DNA from: CAVXXB01 sp963765585
GTDB lineage: Bacteria; Calditrichota; Calditrichia; JAJRVZ01
Reading direction: 5' to 3'
Length of the DNA stretch: 64,000 nucleotides
NCBI GenBank assembly: GCA_963765585.1
Contig: CAVXXB010000015.1
Location: 124,001 to 188,000, forward strand
Shown: positions 12,811 to 21,234 of the stretch, piece by piece
How the letters are laid out: each line of letters starts with the position of its first letter
Position numbering within the stretch: the stretch's first letter is position 1
Translations under genes and position numbers: made by a program
Notes under the pieces: generated by a model
The model's database searches: none
Seen by the model: only the letters and a program-made list of their open reading frames with translations
Told to the model about the DNA's origin: nothing

Positions 12811-13393
12811 ATTTTAAATCTGCCTTATCATTGGTCGCAATTATCAAAATTCGTTCTTTTTTTTGCTGCTCCATAATTTGATATACAGTCTCAATACCTT
12901 CACTGTCCAGATTTGATGTCGGCTCATCAAGAAATAATACCAGTGGTTGACCCAACAGCGCAAACACATATTTTAGACGCTGTTTCATGCCAGAAGAATA
13001 ATTTTTTACCGGGTCATCTTCTCTTCCATCCAGACGCAGTTTTTTCAAAAGATCACTCACAATTTTTTCATAGTTACCCACGTTCTTCAATTTTGAAAAA
13101 AACTTCATATTTTCATTGGCGGAGAGTTCTTCGTATAGTTCAAGATAGGGTCCGACCAAACCGATATGATTGTGAATTTCCGTTTCGGGCACCAACCCAT
13201 TGTTATGATGATATTCAATCGTACCGGAATTTTGCCGGATCAGGCCGCAGAGAATTCGAATCAAGGTCGTCTTTCCTGATCCATTTGGACCCGTAATGGC
13301 TAAGGATTGCCCACTCTGAATCTCAAAATTTATATTTTTAAAAATATGACGCTCACCAAAATCTTTTCCAACTGATTCACAAATTAATTTCAT
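12782..13393 (-). CDS. ccmA: CcmA ATP-binding protein
   Basis: 203 residues, a minimal ABC ATPase: Walker A GPNGSGKT (35-42), signature YSSGMKQR (132-139) and Walker B LVLFLDEP (151-158). It is the ATPase of the CcmABCD complex for cytochrome c maturation. It is the first gene of the ccm operon and overlaps ccmB. The upstream neighbour on the same strand ends at a terminator (13470-13497), so the ccm promoter should lie between 13394 and 13470. Confidence 0.92.
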   Translation of the reverse strand: MKLICESVGKDFGERHIFKNINFEIQSGQSLAITGPNGSGKTTLIRILCGLIRQNSGTIEYHHNNGLVPETEIHNHIGLVGPYLELYEELSANENMKFFSKLKNVGNYEKIVSDLLKKLRLDGREDDPVKNYSSGMKQRLKYVFALLGQPLVLFLDEPTSNLDSEGIETVYQIMEQQKKERILIIATNDKADLKFGDQQIAIS

Positions 13394-13469
13394 TAACTAA
13401 AATTCCCGTGTCCAATATAGTAAAATGTTTAAGTTAATAAATTTCAAGTTGTATAAAAATATCTTAAAC

Positions 13470-13497
13470 AAAAAAAGCCCTCTGAATTCCAGAGGGC
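13470..13497 (-). terminator. Rho-independent terminator after the HTH gene
   Basis: Stem GCCCTCTG / CAGAGGGC (13477-13484 with 13490-13497, loop AATTC) followed on the minus strand by seven T. It ends the small HTH gene and separates it from the ccm operon. Confidence 0.85.
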
Positions 13498-13528
13498 TTC
13501 GGTTTTCAAATAAATGTGCTATACTTTT

Positions 13529-13741
13529 CTAAATATGATGCTGCATTTCCTTTTCGGACAAATACTTATTCAGACTCTCAAGGTTAAACAACCATTTCCC
13601 CCCCAGCTTTATTGCCGGAATATCTGTTTTACCACTTTCCAGCAAGCGGTACAGACTTCCCTTGTGCATCCGTAAATATTCCGCAGCCTCTTTCAATGTG
13701 AGTAATTGATACTTTTTCTCTTCCAATTGTGCTTTCTCCAT
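13529..13741 (-). CDS. Small excisionase/MerR-type helix-turn-helix protein
   Basis: 70 residues. The segment LLTLKEAAEYLRMHKGSLYR followed by IPAIKLGGKWLF is the standard winged HTH of the excisionase family (HTH_17). No integrase, phage or transposon gene is nearby, so this is more likely a stand-alone DNA-binding protein than an excisionase. It has its own terminator and an AT-rich upstream region. Target unknown. Confidence 0.75.
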   Translation of the reverse strand: MEKAQLEEKKYQLLTLKEAAEYLRMHKGSLYRLLESGKTDIPAIKLGGKWLFNLESLNKYLSEKEMQHHI

Positions 13742-13967
13742 AGCTTAAACCTTGATAATACAGAAGTTGCTGCAATAAGAGTGCCATTCTGGAAAAGAAC
13801 TCGCAACTTATTAAAAAATATATATATGCGTAAATATGCGTAAAATTGTAAATTGATCATGCTTCTCATAAATAAGAATATTGTGTACAATATTATAAAT
13901 ATTAGGAATTTTAAATAAAGAAAATGAATGGGGTAAAAGGCAATCTAAATCGGGTTTATTACAGATT

Positions 13968-14867
13968 TTATGCTGCTACATCCTGGGCATAAAATTTAAA
14001 AATTCGCGACTTTCGGATTTTCCCAAACAAATATGGAGCGGTCAGATAAATCGAGATCGCCAGCATAATACCGGCGAATACATCTACTACATAATGATAT
14101 CTCAGGTAAACTGTCGATATAATCAGACTGGTACCGATTACGAGCAAAATATAAAAATATATTTTTGAGTGTCTGCGGGCGTACATCATGGTTAACAAAG
14201 TTATCTCCGTATGTCCGCTTGGGAACGCATCTCTCTGTATACCTTCTAAAGAATTCAAAGCATCACGCATTGCCGATGTTAACCATACCCCGGTTAAACT
14301 CTCCATCTGAACATGATTAAGTGTAAACCTGGGACCAATTGCGGGGACAAGAAAATACCCGAAATAGGATAAATAGAATCCCAATACAATAACAAATATG
14401 AATAAATGGAAATCAACAAAATGACCTTTTCTATAGATAATGACTCCAAGTATCATGGGCAGAAAATAGAATGTGGCATAAATCCACTGCATGTATTCTG
14501 TTAGCAACGGAAAAGATATACTTTCAAACCAAACGGTAGGATGAACACCAAAAATAATTAAATCCAATTTAATTAGTACACTGTCCAAATCTATTGGATT
14601 CACAGTATGTACTAAATAATGCAGTTCTGAAAAATTAGTGGCGATAATGATGAGTGAATTCCAATTTTTTACCAGATCAAGTATTTTACCCTTCCCCAGA
14701 TAAGGCAATATTAATACGAAGGAAATAATTAAAATGTGGTAAATTAAGAAACCCGCGCTGCTGGGTATGTCAGAAATATGGGTCACAATGAGTGCCATCA
14801 TTACCAGTTGATATCCAATAGTAATGACGTCTGATGGTTGGTATAGTCTCAGGCTTGTTTGTGTCAA
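13968..14867 (-). CDS. PAP2-superfamily integral membrane phosphatase or transferase
   Basis: 299 residues, about six to eight membrane helices. PAP2 active-site motifs are visible: GPR near 178-180, PSGH at 216-219 and R256-x-H258-xxx-D262 (in YLRYHYVVDVFAG). The spacing resembles the AUR1/inositol-phosphorylceramide-synthase-like branch, so it may act on a lipid phosphate or transfer a phospho-headgroup. The start appears to be TTG at 14867; no ATG lies early enough. It is monocistronic, with repeat-rich spacers on both sides. Substrate unknown. Confidence 0.75.
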   Translation of the reverse strand: MTQTSLRLYQPSDVITIGYQLVMMALIVTHISDIPSSAGFLIYHILIISFVLILPYLGKGKILDLVKNWNSLIIIATNFSELHYLVHTVNPIDLDSVLIKLDLIIFGVHPTVWFESISFPLLTEYMQWIYATFYFLPMILGVIIYRKGHFVDFHLFIFVIVLGFYLSYFGYFLVPAIGPRFTLNHVQMESLTGVWLTSAMRDALNSLEGIQRDAFPSGHTEITLLTMMYARRHSKIYFYILLVIGTSLIISTVYLRYHYVVDVFAGIMLAISIYLTAPYLFGKIRKSRIFKFYAQDVAA

Positions 14868-15065
14868 TATTCCGGTTCTCTTAATTCAAGAAACATTGTG
14901 TTTTAAAAAAATGAGAATATAAGAATTTTGTTTGAATATGTCGAATAATAATATTTAATCTGGATAATTAATATTTTACAAAGACGTAGAGACGTAAAAA
15001 AGGAAAATTAGTAATTCATAATTATAAACATACAAATTATTAATAATCTATTTTTAACTTCTTTA

Positions 15066-15094
15066 CTTTGCGACTCAGCGCCTATGCGTGAGGG
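15066..15094 (+). repeat. Intergenic repeat, family CTTTGCGACTnAGCGCCT
   Basis: CTTTGCGACTCAGCGCCTA and the following TGCGTGAGGG match a degenerate family also seen at 58546-58572 (plus orientation) and at 38331-38354 and 39754-39780 (inverted). The copies lie only in spacers. No coding content or terminator-like T run is associated with them. Confidence 0.6.
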
Positions 15095-15131
15095 ATATAT
15101 AAACAGATCAAGGCAATAATCAGAGACTTTT

Positions 15132-16682
15132 TTACAAAGGAATATTACCATGTTTTTTTCTGGGATTATGATCCACCTTATTTTCAAGCATTTGTAGGGA
15201 TTGAATTAATCTCAGCCTTGTCTCTCTCGGAAAAATTACCTCATCAATATAACCGCGTTCCGCTGCCAGATAAGGATTAGCAAACTTTTTCCGGTACTCG
15301 GCCTCTTTTTCGGATAGCATTTTTTCCGGATTCTTGCTTTCCTTGATTTCTTTTTTGAAAATTATTTCAGCCGCACCTTTGGGTCCCATTACGGCAATTT
15401 CAGCAGTTGGCCATGCAAGGTTGACATCTCCTCGGATGTGCTTTGAACTCATTACATCATACGCACCCCCGTATGCTTTCCTTGTAATGACGGTAATCTT
15501 GGGTACAGTAGCCTCACAATATGCATATAAAAGTTTGGCACCATGTTTTATTATCCCACCCCACTCCTGCGCAGTACCAGGTAAGAATCCCGGCACATCT
15601 TCAAAAGTAATGAGGGGAATATTAAAGGCATCACAAAAACGTATAAATCTGGCTGCTTTTACAGATGCGTCAATATCCAGTACACCAGCCAGCACTTGAG
15701 GTTGATTCGCAATTATCCCCACCGGATACCCGCCCAGGTGTGCAAATCCAATTAAAATATTGCCCGCATAATGCTCGTGAATTTCAAAGAAGTCATTGTC
15801 ATCCATTATAATTCGAATCACCTCTTTCATATCATATGGCTGGGAAGGGTCTTCCGGAATAATCGAATCCAGTTTATCATCCTTGCGCTCCGGATTATCA
15901 GTGCATTCTATTCTTGGCGGATCCTCAAGATTATTGGATGGTAAATATGCCAGGAGCCTTTTTATCTTTTCCATGGCATCAAGTTCATTCTCGCACATAA
16001 AATGACTGACACCGCTCTTGGTCGCATGTGTTGTTGCGCCTCCCAAAGATTCAGAGTCAACATCTTCATGTGTGACTGTTTTAACAACATTCGGCCCGGT
16101 TACAAACATATAGCTGGTATTTTTGACCATTAATATAAAATCAGTAATCGCAGGAGAATAAACAGCACCGCCGGCACATGGCCCCATCACTGCAGAAATC
16201 TGTGGCACTACGCCCGAAGCAAGAGTATTTTGTAAAAAGATATCAGCATACCCGCCAAGGCTGACAACACCTTCCTGGATTCTTGCACCCCCGGAGTCAT
16301 TTAATCCGATCACAGGAGCACCATTCTTCATGGCCATTTCCATTATTTTGCATATTTTTTCGGCAAAAGTCTCGGATAGGCTGCCACCAAATACAGTAAA
16401 ATCCTGACTAAAAAGATAAATTAATCGTCCGTTTACATTTCCATATCCTGTGACAACGCCATCGCCCAGAATGCGTTGCTGTTCCAATCCGAAATCATTT
16501 GATCGGTGTTTCACAAATTTATCAATTTCCACAAAAGAACCTTCATCGACCAGCAGGTCAATTCGTTCGCGGGCAGTAAGTTTTCCCTTTGCATGTTGCG
16601 CGGCAATACGCTCTTCTCCACCGCCTGCAAGACTTTCGCGATTAAGCTTCTCTAATTGCTGAAACAGCTCTTTTCTTTTCAT
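15132..16682 (-). CDS. Acyl-CoA (propionyl-/methylmalonyl-CoA) carboxylase, carboxyltransferase subunit
   Basis: 516 residues, the usual length of PccB/MmdA beta subunits. The crotonase-type halves are clear: GGARIQEGVVSLGG and GPCAGGAVYSPAITDF in the first, and AKLLYAYCEATVPK with GGAYDVMSSKHIRGD in the second; the glycines form the oxyanion holes. The enzyme transfers a carboxyl group between biotin and propionyl-CoA. It lies upstream of the methylmalonyl-CoA mutase genes' region on the same strand, which supports a propionyl/methylmalonyl-CoA role. No biotin carboxylase, biotin carrier or decarboxylase membrane subunit is in the window, so the direction (carboxylation or decarboxylation) is open. 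Confidence 0.9.
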   Translation of the reverse strand: MKRKELFQQLEKLNRESLAGGGEERIAAQHAKGKLTARERIDLLVDEGSFVEIDKFVKHRSNDFGLEQQRILGDGVVTGYGNVNGRLIYLFSQDFTVFGGSLSETFAEKICKIMEMAMKNGAPVIGLNDSGGARIQEGVVSLGGYADIFLQNTLASGVVPQISAVMGPCAGGAVYSPAITDFILMVKNTSYMFVTGPNVVKTVTHEDVDSESLGGATTHATKSGVSHFMCENELDAMEKIKRLLAYLPSNNLEDPPRIECTDNPERKDDKLDSIIPEDPSQPYDMKEVIRIIMDDNDFFEIHEHYAGNILIGFAHLGGYPVGIIANQPQVLAGVLDIDASVKAARFIRFCDAFNIPLITFEDVPGFLPGTAQEWGGIIKHGAKLLYAYCEATVPKITVITRKAYGGAYDVMSSKHIRGDVNLAWPTAEIAVMGPKGAAEIIFKKEIKESKNPEKMLSEKEAEYRKKFANPYLAAERGYIDEVIFPRETRLRLIQSLQMLENKVDHNPRKKHGNIPL

Positions 16683-16706
16683 GATTATCTCTTATCATAT
16701 TTAATG

Positions 16707-17003
16707 GTAGTGTAAAAAAATAACCACCGAGTACACGGAGTAAATTATTAATATTATTTATGTTAACGCTATTTCTAAGCATCTCGCCTCTGTGATCTCT
16801 TCTAAGATAGATCTCCTTATTCCTTCTTTTAGTTTGTCAACATTAAAATTGATCAACAATCCGACTTTTAGAGTTCTCAGAGTTTCCCTCTGAGGATTCT
16901 GCCTGTCCCGTAAAGACTGGCGCAGCCAGGCTGGTACGGGATGGTTTCATCTTTTAATCCTGCTTTTCATTTTTTCATATCCCTATTCTATTGGGATGAC
17001 ACT
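16707..17003 (-). repeat. Long dispersed repeat, copy A, with GxxExxY gene relic
   Basis: Read on the minus strand, this segment matches 41813-42280 over almost its full length. It holds the C-terminal relic of a GxxExxY protein (LKVGLLINFNVDKLKEGIRR, complement of about 16800-16866) and one palindromic element (16907-16940). Relative to copy B it lacks 133 bp, lost between two TCTAAAAG motifs, and lacks a 39-bp palindromic insertion. No intact gene is present in the 16683-17259 spacer. Confidence 0.8.
16907..16940. repeat. Palindromic (REP-like) element, copy 1
   Basis: Outer arms CCCGTA (16907-16912) and TACGGG (16935-16940), with an inner hairpin CTGGC-GCA-GCCAG (16917-16929). The same two-level palindrome occurs at 41876-41909 and, with changed but still paired bases, at 42227-42261. 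Confidence 0.75.
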
Positions 17004-17100
17004 TTAATCCAAAGTCCAAAATCTAAAATCTAAAATTTAACCTGTCATCCTGGAAGGATCTTATAACCGATCTGGAAAATGAACATAGCATTTTTATAAT

Positions 17101-17223
17101 TAATGTCCAATGCCAAAATTCAAATGCCAATTCAAATCCCAATGTCCAATTATAACTATTTGCTTAATTATTTAAGCATTTGACATTGGGCATTCATTTG
17201 TCATTCGGACTTGGGAATTGGAC
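17101..17223. repeat. AT-rich intergenic inverted repeat (TGCCAATTC/TGTCCAAT type)
   Basis: The left arm is built of ATGTCCAATGCC, CAAATGCCAATTC and CCCAATGTCCAATT. The right arm (about 17173-17223) carries the reverse pattern (GACATTGGGCATTC, GGACTTGGGAATTGGACA). It is non-coding and lies directly downstream of radC. Confidence 0.55.
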
Positions 17224-17259
17224 ACTTCTCCTTATTTCTACAAGAACAATTTTTACAAT

Positions 17260-17949
17260 CTAAGAAATATATCCCAGGTCTCGTAAACTAATATATTTTT
17301 TATTGGCAATGATAATATGATCCTGAACGGGTATTTCCAGAATTTTCCCTGTCTCGACTAACTGCTGGGTCACCCTCAAATCATCGCCGCTTGGCGATAA
17401 TTGGCCGGATGGATGATTATGCACTAATATGATACTTGCAGCAGAATGCTTAATAGCGATCTTAAAGACTTCGCGTGGATGAACAAGAGAAGCATTCAGG
17501 GTTCCGATCGTTATTTTTTCACTGAGCATATATTTCCCGCCACTATCAAGCAAAGCAATGGCAAACACTTCCTGCTTCAGATGTCCTAGTTTTGGGATAA
17601 AGAGACTCGCCACATCAGCCGGCTCCCGTACATAATGTAATTTTTTTTGTGCAATTTCCTGATCCAGATTTCGCGATAATTGAAATGCGGCCTTTAATGT
17701 AACTGCTTTTGCCGGACCAATACCAATTACCTTTTCTAATTCAGAAATCGATGCCGACGCAAGATCCTCCAACGAACCAAAAGTACTGAGCAGGTTTTTC
17801 CCAAGATCAAGTGCGGATGATTTTCCTGATCCTGTAGTAATGAGAATTGCGATTAATTCTGCTGCGGATAAAGATTCCGGGCCAAGCAATGATAGTTTTT
17901 CGCGGGGACGTTCATTTTCCGGCCACTCAGTTATTGGCAGTGATCCCAT
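17260..17949 (-). CDS. radC: RadC-family JAB/MPN domain protein
   Basis: 229 residues from the chosen start. It has the N-terminal UPF0758 segment (WPENERPREKL), a helix-hairpin-helix (VIGIGPAKA, near 74-82) and a JAMM metalloprotease-like domain with HNHPSG (His177 and His179) followed by SPSGDD. All zinc-ligand positions look intact. The ATG at 17949 has AGGAT upstream and follows the mutase subunit stop by 7 bases. An earlier in-frame start at 18027 would overlap that gene by 71 bases and is rejected. The role of RadC is unresolved despite its DNA-repair name. Confidence 0.9.
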   Translation of the reverse strand: MGSLPITEWPENERPREKLSLLGPESLSAAELIAILITTGSGKSSALDLGKNLLSTFGSLEDLASASISELEKVIGIGPAKAVTLKAAFQLSRNLDQEIAQKKLHYVREPADVASLFIPKLGHLKQEVFAIALLDSGGKYMLSEKITIGTLNASLVHPREVFKIAIKHSAASIILVHNHPSGQLSPSGDDLRVTQQLVETGKILEIPVQDHIIIANKKYISLRDLGYIS

Positions 17950-17956
17950 ATATGGA

Positions 17957-18361
17957 TTATCCTGTTTTTTTATTTTTCCAATCTCGTATATATGAGATGG
18001 CATCCTGGGTTGAAGAACCCGGACCAAATAATTTGCCGACCCCCAATTTTGTTAGTTTCTTCATATCAGCTTCCGGAATAATTCCACCACCGGTCACTAA
18101 TTTATCCTCGATATTATTTTCTCTCATTAGATTGATTACCCGCGGAAATATTGTCATATGGGCTCCGGACAATATACTCAGGGCAATGACATCCACATCT
18201 TCCTGCATCGCGGTCTCCACAATCATTTCAGGTGTTTGACGTAATCCTGCATATATCACTTCAAAACCGGCATCACGCATTGCAGATACCATAACCTTTG
18301 CCCCTCTGTCATGACCATCCAGACCTGGTTTTGCAATCAGCACTCTTATTTTTTCACTCAT
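17957..18361 (-). CDS. Methylmalonyl-CoA mutase, cobalamin-binding subunit
   Basis: 134 residues containing only the B12-binding domain: DGHDRG (Asp15, His17, Gly20, the DxHxxG base-off motif), SILSG and TGGG. His17 replaces the lower axial ligand of cobalamin. The catalytic barrel is the separate gene 18382-20043 directly upstream. This two-subunit layout is seen in archaea and some bacteria; many bacteria fuse the two. A GAGG site precedes the ATG. Confidence 0.92.
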   Translation of the reverse strand: MSEKIRVLIAKPGLDGHDRGAKVMVSAMRDAGFEVIYAGLRQTPEMIVETAMQEDVDVIALSILSGAHMTIFPRVINLMRENNIEDKLVTGGGIIPEADMKKLTKLGVGKLFGPGSSTQDAISYIRDWKNKKTG

Positions 18362-18381
18362 TGTAATCCTCTGAAAATATT

Positions 18382-20043
18382 TTAAAATTCTGCCGGTTCG
18401 GTATACTCACCAAAATTTTCTTTTAAGACATTAATAATCTCACCCAAGGTGGCATATGCTTTGGCGCAATTAATCAACTCCGGCATTATGTTTTTTCCGC
18501 TGGTAACAGCATGATTTAGTTCGTCAAGTGTATGTGAAACCTGCTCATTATCTCTGGTTTCACGTAATTTTTTTAATCTTTGTTTTTGGACCTCTTCAAC
18601 TTCCTTCTTTATTTCAAGTATTGGAATATCAATTTTCTCATCCTTTGCCACAAAATCGTTTACACCGACGATAATTCTGTCATTATTCTCGATTTCCTTT
18701 TGGAACTGATATGCCGAGCGGGCTATTTCATTCTGGAAATACCCCTTTTCAATTGCCGGAATGACACCACCGATTTCGTCAATTTTGGCAAAATACTCTT
18801 CTGCGCCTTGCTCCATTTTATTTGTCAGATCCTCGATAAAATAACTACCGGCCAGCGGATCGATAGTATTTGACACGCCTGTCTCATATGCCAGGATCTG
18901 TTGAGTTCTAAGTGCGATTGTTACTGCTTTTTCAGAAGGCAGGGCATGGGTTTCATCCAATGAATTGGTGTGCAATGATTGAGTGCCGCCAAGTACGGCA
19001 GCCAGAGCCTGGTAAGCGACCCTGACAATATTATTTTCGGGTTGCTGAGCGGTAAGACTGCACCCGGCTGTTTGGGTATGGAATCTCAACAACATGGATC
19101 TTTCATTCTTGGCTCCGTATTTTTCCTTAAGATGTCTGGCCCATATTCGTCTGGCAGCCCGGTACTTTGCAACCTCTTCAAACAAATCATTATGTGCATT
19201 AAAAAAGAGTGACAACCGCGGGGCGAAATCGTCAATATCAATCCCTCTTTCAAGTGCGGCTTCAATATATGCAAATCCATCGGCAAGGGTAAACGCCAGC
19301 TCCTGCAATGCGGTTGATCCTGCCTCCCGGATATGATACCCACTGACACTAATTGTATTCCATTGTGGCATATTCTCCGTACAATATTCAATCATATCTA
19401 CGATGATACGCATGGACTCCTGAGGAGGAAAAATGTATTCCTTTTGTGCAATATACTCCTTAAGAATATCATTCTGCATTGTTCCTGTAAGTTTTTCACT
19501 ACTAATACCCTGTTTTTCAGCAACAGCTATATAAAATGCCAGAAAAATTGCTGCCGGAGAGTTAATGGTCATCGAGGTGGATATTTTATCAAGTGGTATT
19601 TTATCAAGCAGGATTTCCATATCCTGCAACGAGCTTATCGAAACGCCACAAAGCCCCACCTCTCCTTCACTTAACGGGTCATCGGCATCCCGGCCCATGA
19701 GCGTGGGTAAATCAAAAGCAATTGATAAACCGCCCTGACCTTCTTTTAGTAGATAGTGATATCTTTTGTTGGAATCTTCCGGAGACCCAAAACCGGCAAA
19801 TTGGCGCATAGTCCAAAGTCGCCCACGGTACATATTAGGATGAATACCGCGGGTAAAAGGATATTGACCGGGGAAGGCCAGTTGCTGCATATAATCAAAT
19901 CCCTCTAAATGCAGGGGCGTTCCCAGTTCTTCTACCTGTTCACCCGAAACAGTAATAAATTTTGTTTTCCGCTGAGAAGATTTTTCATTTTTATCCTTAT
20001 ACCACTTCTCCTGCATTTGCTTGATTTTATCTATATTATTCAA
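18382..20043 (-). CDS. Methylmalonyl-CoA mutase, catalytic (large) subunit
   Basis: 553 residues, the TIM-barrel part only. Recognisable are FPGQYPFTRGIHPNMYRGRL near the N-terminus, QFAGFGSPEDSNKR, and FHTQTAGCSLTAQQPENN in the substrate channel. It interconverts succinyl-CoA and (R)-methylmalonyl-CoA with the small subunit encoded next. The start is TTG at 20043, six bases after an excellent GAGGAG site; the next ATG (codon 10) lacks such a site. The group of carboxyltransferase, mutase and MeaB implies a propionate/methylmalonyl-CoA route; no epimerase is visible. Confidence 0.93.
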   Translation of the reverse strand: MNNIDKIKQMQEKWYKDKNEKSSQRKTKFITVSGEQVEELGTPLHLEGFDYMQQLAFPGQYPFTRGIHPNMYRGRLWTMRQFAGFGSPEDSNKRYHYLLKEGQGGLSIAFDLPTLMGRDADDPLSEGEVGLCGVSISSLQDMEILLDKIPLDKISTSMTINSPAAIFLAFYIAVAEKQGISSEKLTGTMQNDILKEYIAQKEYIFPPQESMRIIVDMIEYCTENMPQWNTISVSGYHIREAGSTALQELAFTLADGFAYIEAALERGIDIDDFAPRLSLFFNAHNDLFEEVAKYRAARRIWARHLKEKYGAKNERSMLLRFHTQTAGCSLTAQQPENNIVRVAYQALAAVLGGTQSLHTNSLDETHALPSEKAVTIALRTQQILAYETGVSNTIDPLAGSYFIEDLTNKMEQGAEEYFAKIDEIGGVIPAIEKGYFQNEIARSAYQFQKEIENNDRIIVGVNDFVAKDEKIDIPILEIKKEVEEVQKQRLKKLRETRDNEQVSHTLDELNHAVTSGKNIMPELINCAKAYATLGEIINVLKENFGEYTEPAEF

Positions 20044-20202
20044 TTATTACTCCTCTATAACCAGAAAATTATGCAAAGATTTCAAATTTGAGTTTGATAT
20101 CCTATTAGAAAAGCACAAGTTGAGATCCTCATCATACATGAAAAACTACAGGTATTATTATAAGACTACTTTTTATTAATCCAAATCTTGATCAACACGC
20201 CA

Positions 20203-21144
20203 TTAAAGATTGTCTAATAATTCAGATAACAAATTTCGGGCCACTTTATATGGTGAAACTGTGTTTACTTCATTTTTTATATAATTATTTAATATTGCTC
20301 TTCTTTTATCATTCCAAAAGTTTGCTTCGAACTGATCACGCACCAAATATTCAAGCCTCTTTTGGATACGTGCGCGGCGTTTTTCATACAAGTGTTCGTT
20401 TTTGAGTAAAAATTCTTTATGTTCAATGATTTCATTCCATAAATCCTGAGTGCCTTCATTTTTATTGGCTACGGTTGAAATTACTTTCGGAGTCCAGCCA
20501 TCCGACACATCCTTTAAGTGCAGTACGTATTCCAAATCTTTTCGCATCCGGTCAGAGCCCGGCCGGTCATTTTTATTAAGATTAAAGATATCCGCAATTT
20601 CCATCAATCCTGATTTCATACCCTGCACAACATCACCGCCTTCAGGGACCAGCATGACGATGGTCGTATCTGCGGCCTCAGCAATATCAAGTTCAACCTG
20701 GCCTACACCAACTGTTTCATATATGATAATATCATAACCGGCCGCATCAAGAATATCACCAACTTCTGTGGTTTTTGAAGCAAGGCCACCCTGATTTCCG
20801 CGGGTAGCCATACTACGGATAAACACGCCGGAATCAAGTATAACCTGACTCATTCGTAAACGGTCACCGAGGACCGCACCGCCGGAAAACGGACTTGTCG
20901 GATCAACTGCAATAATACCTACTTTTTGATCCGTTTTTCTAATTAGTTGAGTTAATTGATTTGTGAGCGTGCTTTTTCCTGCCCCGGGCGGGCCGGTAAT
21001 TCCAATACGAAAAGCAGCTCCTGTGTGCGCATAAAGTGTATCCAGAATATCCTGATAGCCGTCGCGTTCATTTTCAACAATACTGATCAGTTTTGCAACT
21101 GCTTGTCTTTTTCCTTCAAGTACCTGGTCAATCAGCGCTTTCAA
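20203..21144 (-). CDS. meaB: MeaB/ArgK-type GTPase, methylmalonyl-CoA mutase chaperone
   Basis: 313 residues, G3E-family P-loop GTPase with Walker A GPPGAGKST (51-59), the VDPTSPFSGGAVLGDR segment and ETVGVGQ (switch/G3 region). MeaB protects and reloads the B12 cofactor of methylmalonyl-CoA mutase. The location 160 bases upstream of the mutase subunits supports that partner; the older name ArgK is misleading. The apparent start is TTG at 21144 with GGAT just upstream. Confidence 0.92.
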   Translation of the reverse strand: MKALIDQVLEGKRQAVAKLISIVENERDGYQDILDTLYAHTGAAFRIGITGPPGAGKSTLTNQLTQLIRKTDQKVGIIAVDPTSPFSGGAVLGDRLRMSQVILDSGVFIRSMATRGNQGGLASKTTEVGDILDAAGYDIIIYETVGVGQVELDIAEAADTTIVMLVPEGGDVVQGMKSGLMEIADIFNLNKNDRPGSDRMRKDLEYVLHLKDVSDGWTPKVISTVANKNEGTQDLWNEIIEHKEFLLKNEHLYEKRRARIQKRLEYLVRDQFEANFWNDKRRAILNNYIKNEVNTVSPYKVARNLLSELLDNL

Positions 21145-21234
21145 AATGTTATCCGATTACATGGTTAAACTAAATGCAACGAAAATGTAACAGATTTTCA
21201 TTCATAATTTGATAAAAAGCGTGAATTATCAAAA

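Noticed and set aside
13529..13741. Prophage or integrative element marked by an excisionase-like gene
   Set aside because: No integrase, attachment repeats, tRNA target or phage genes nearby; composition matches its surroundings.
13693..13890. 65-codon minus-strand frame upstream of the HTH gene
   Set aside because: AT-rich, low-complexity composition, and it overlaps the HTH gene, which has a clear family match.
18382..21144. Cobalamin riboswitch upstream of the mutase or MeaB genes
   Set aside because: The leaders are short, AT-rich and lack any recognisable B12-box.
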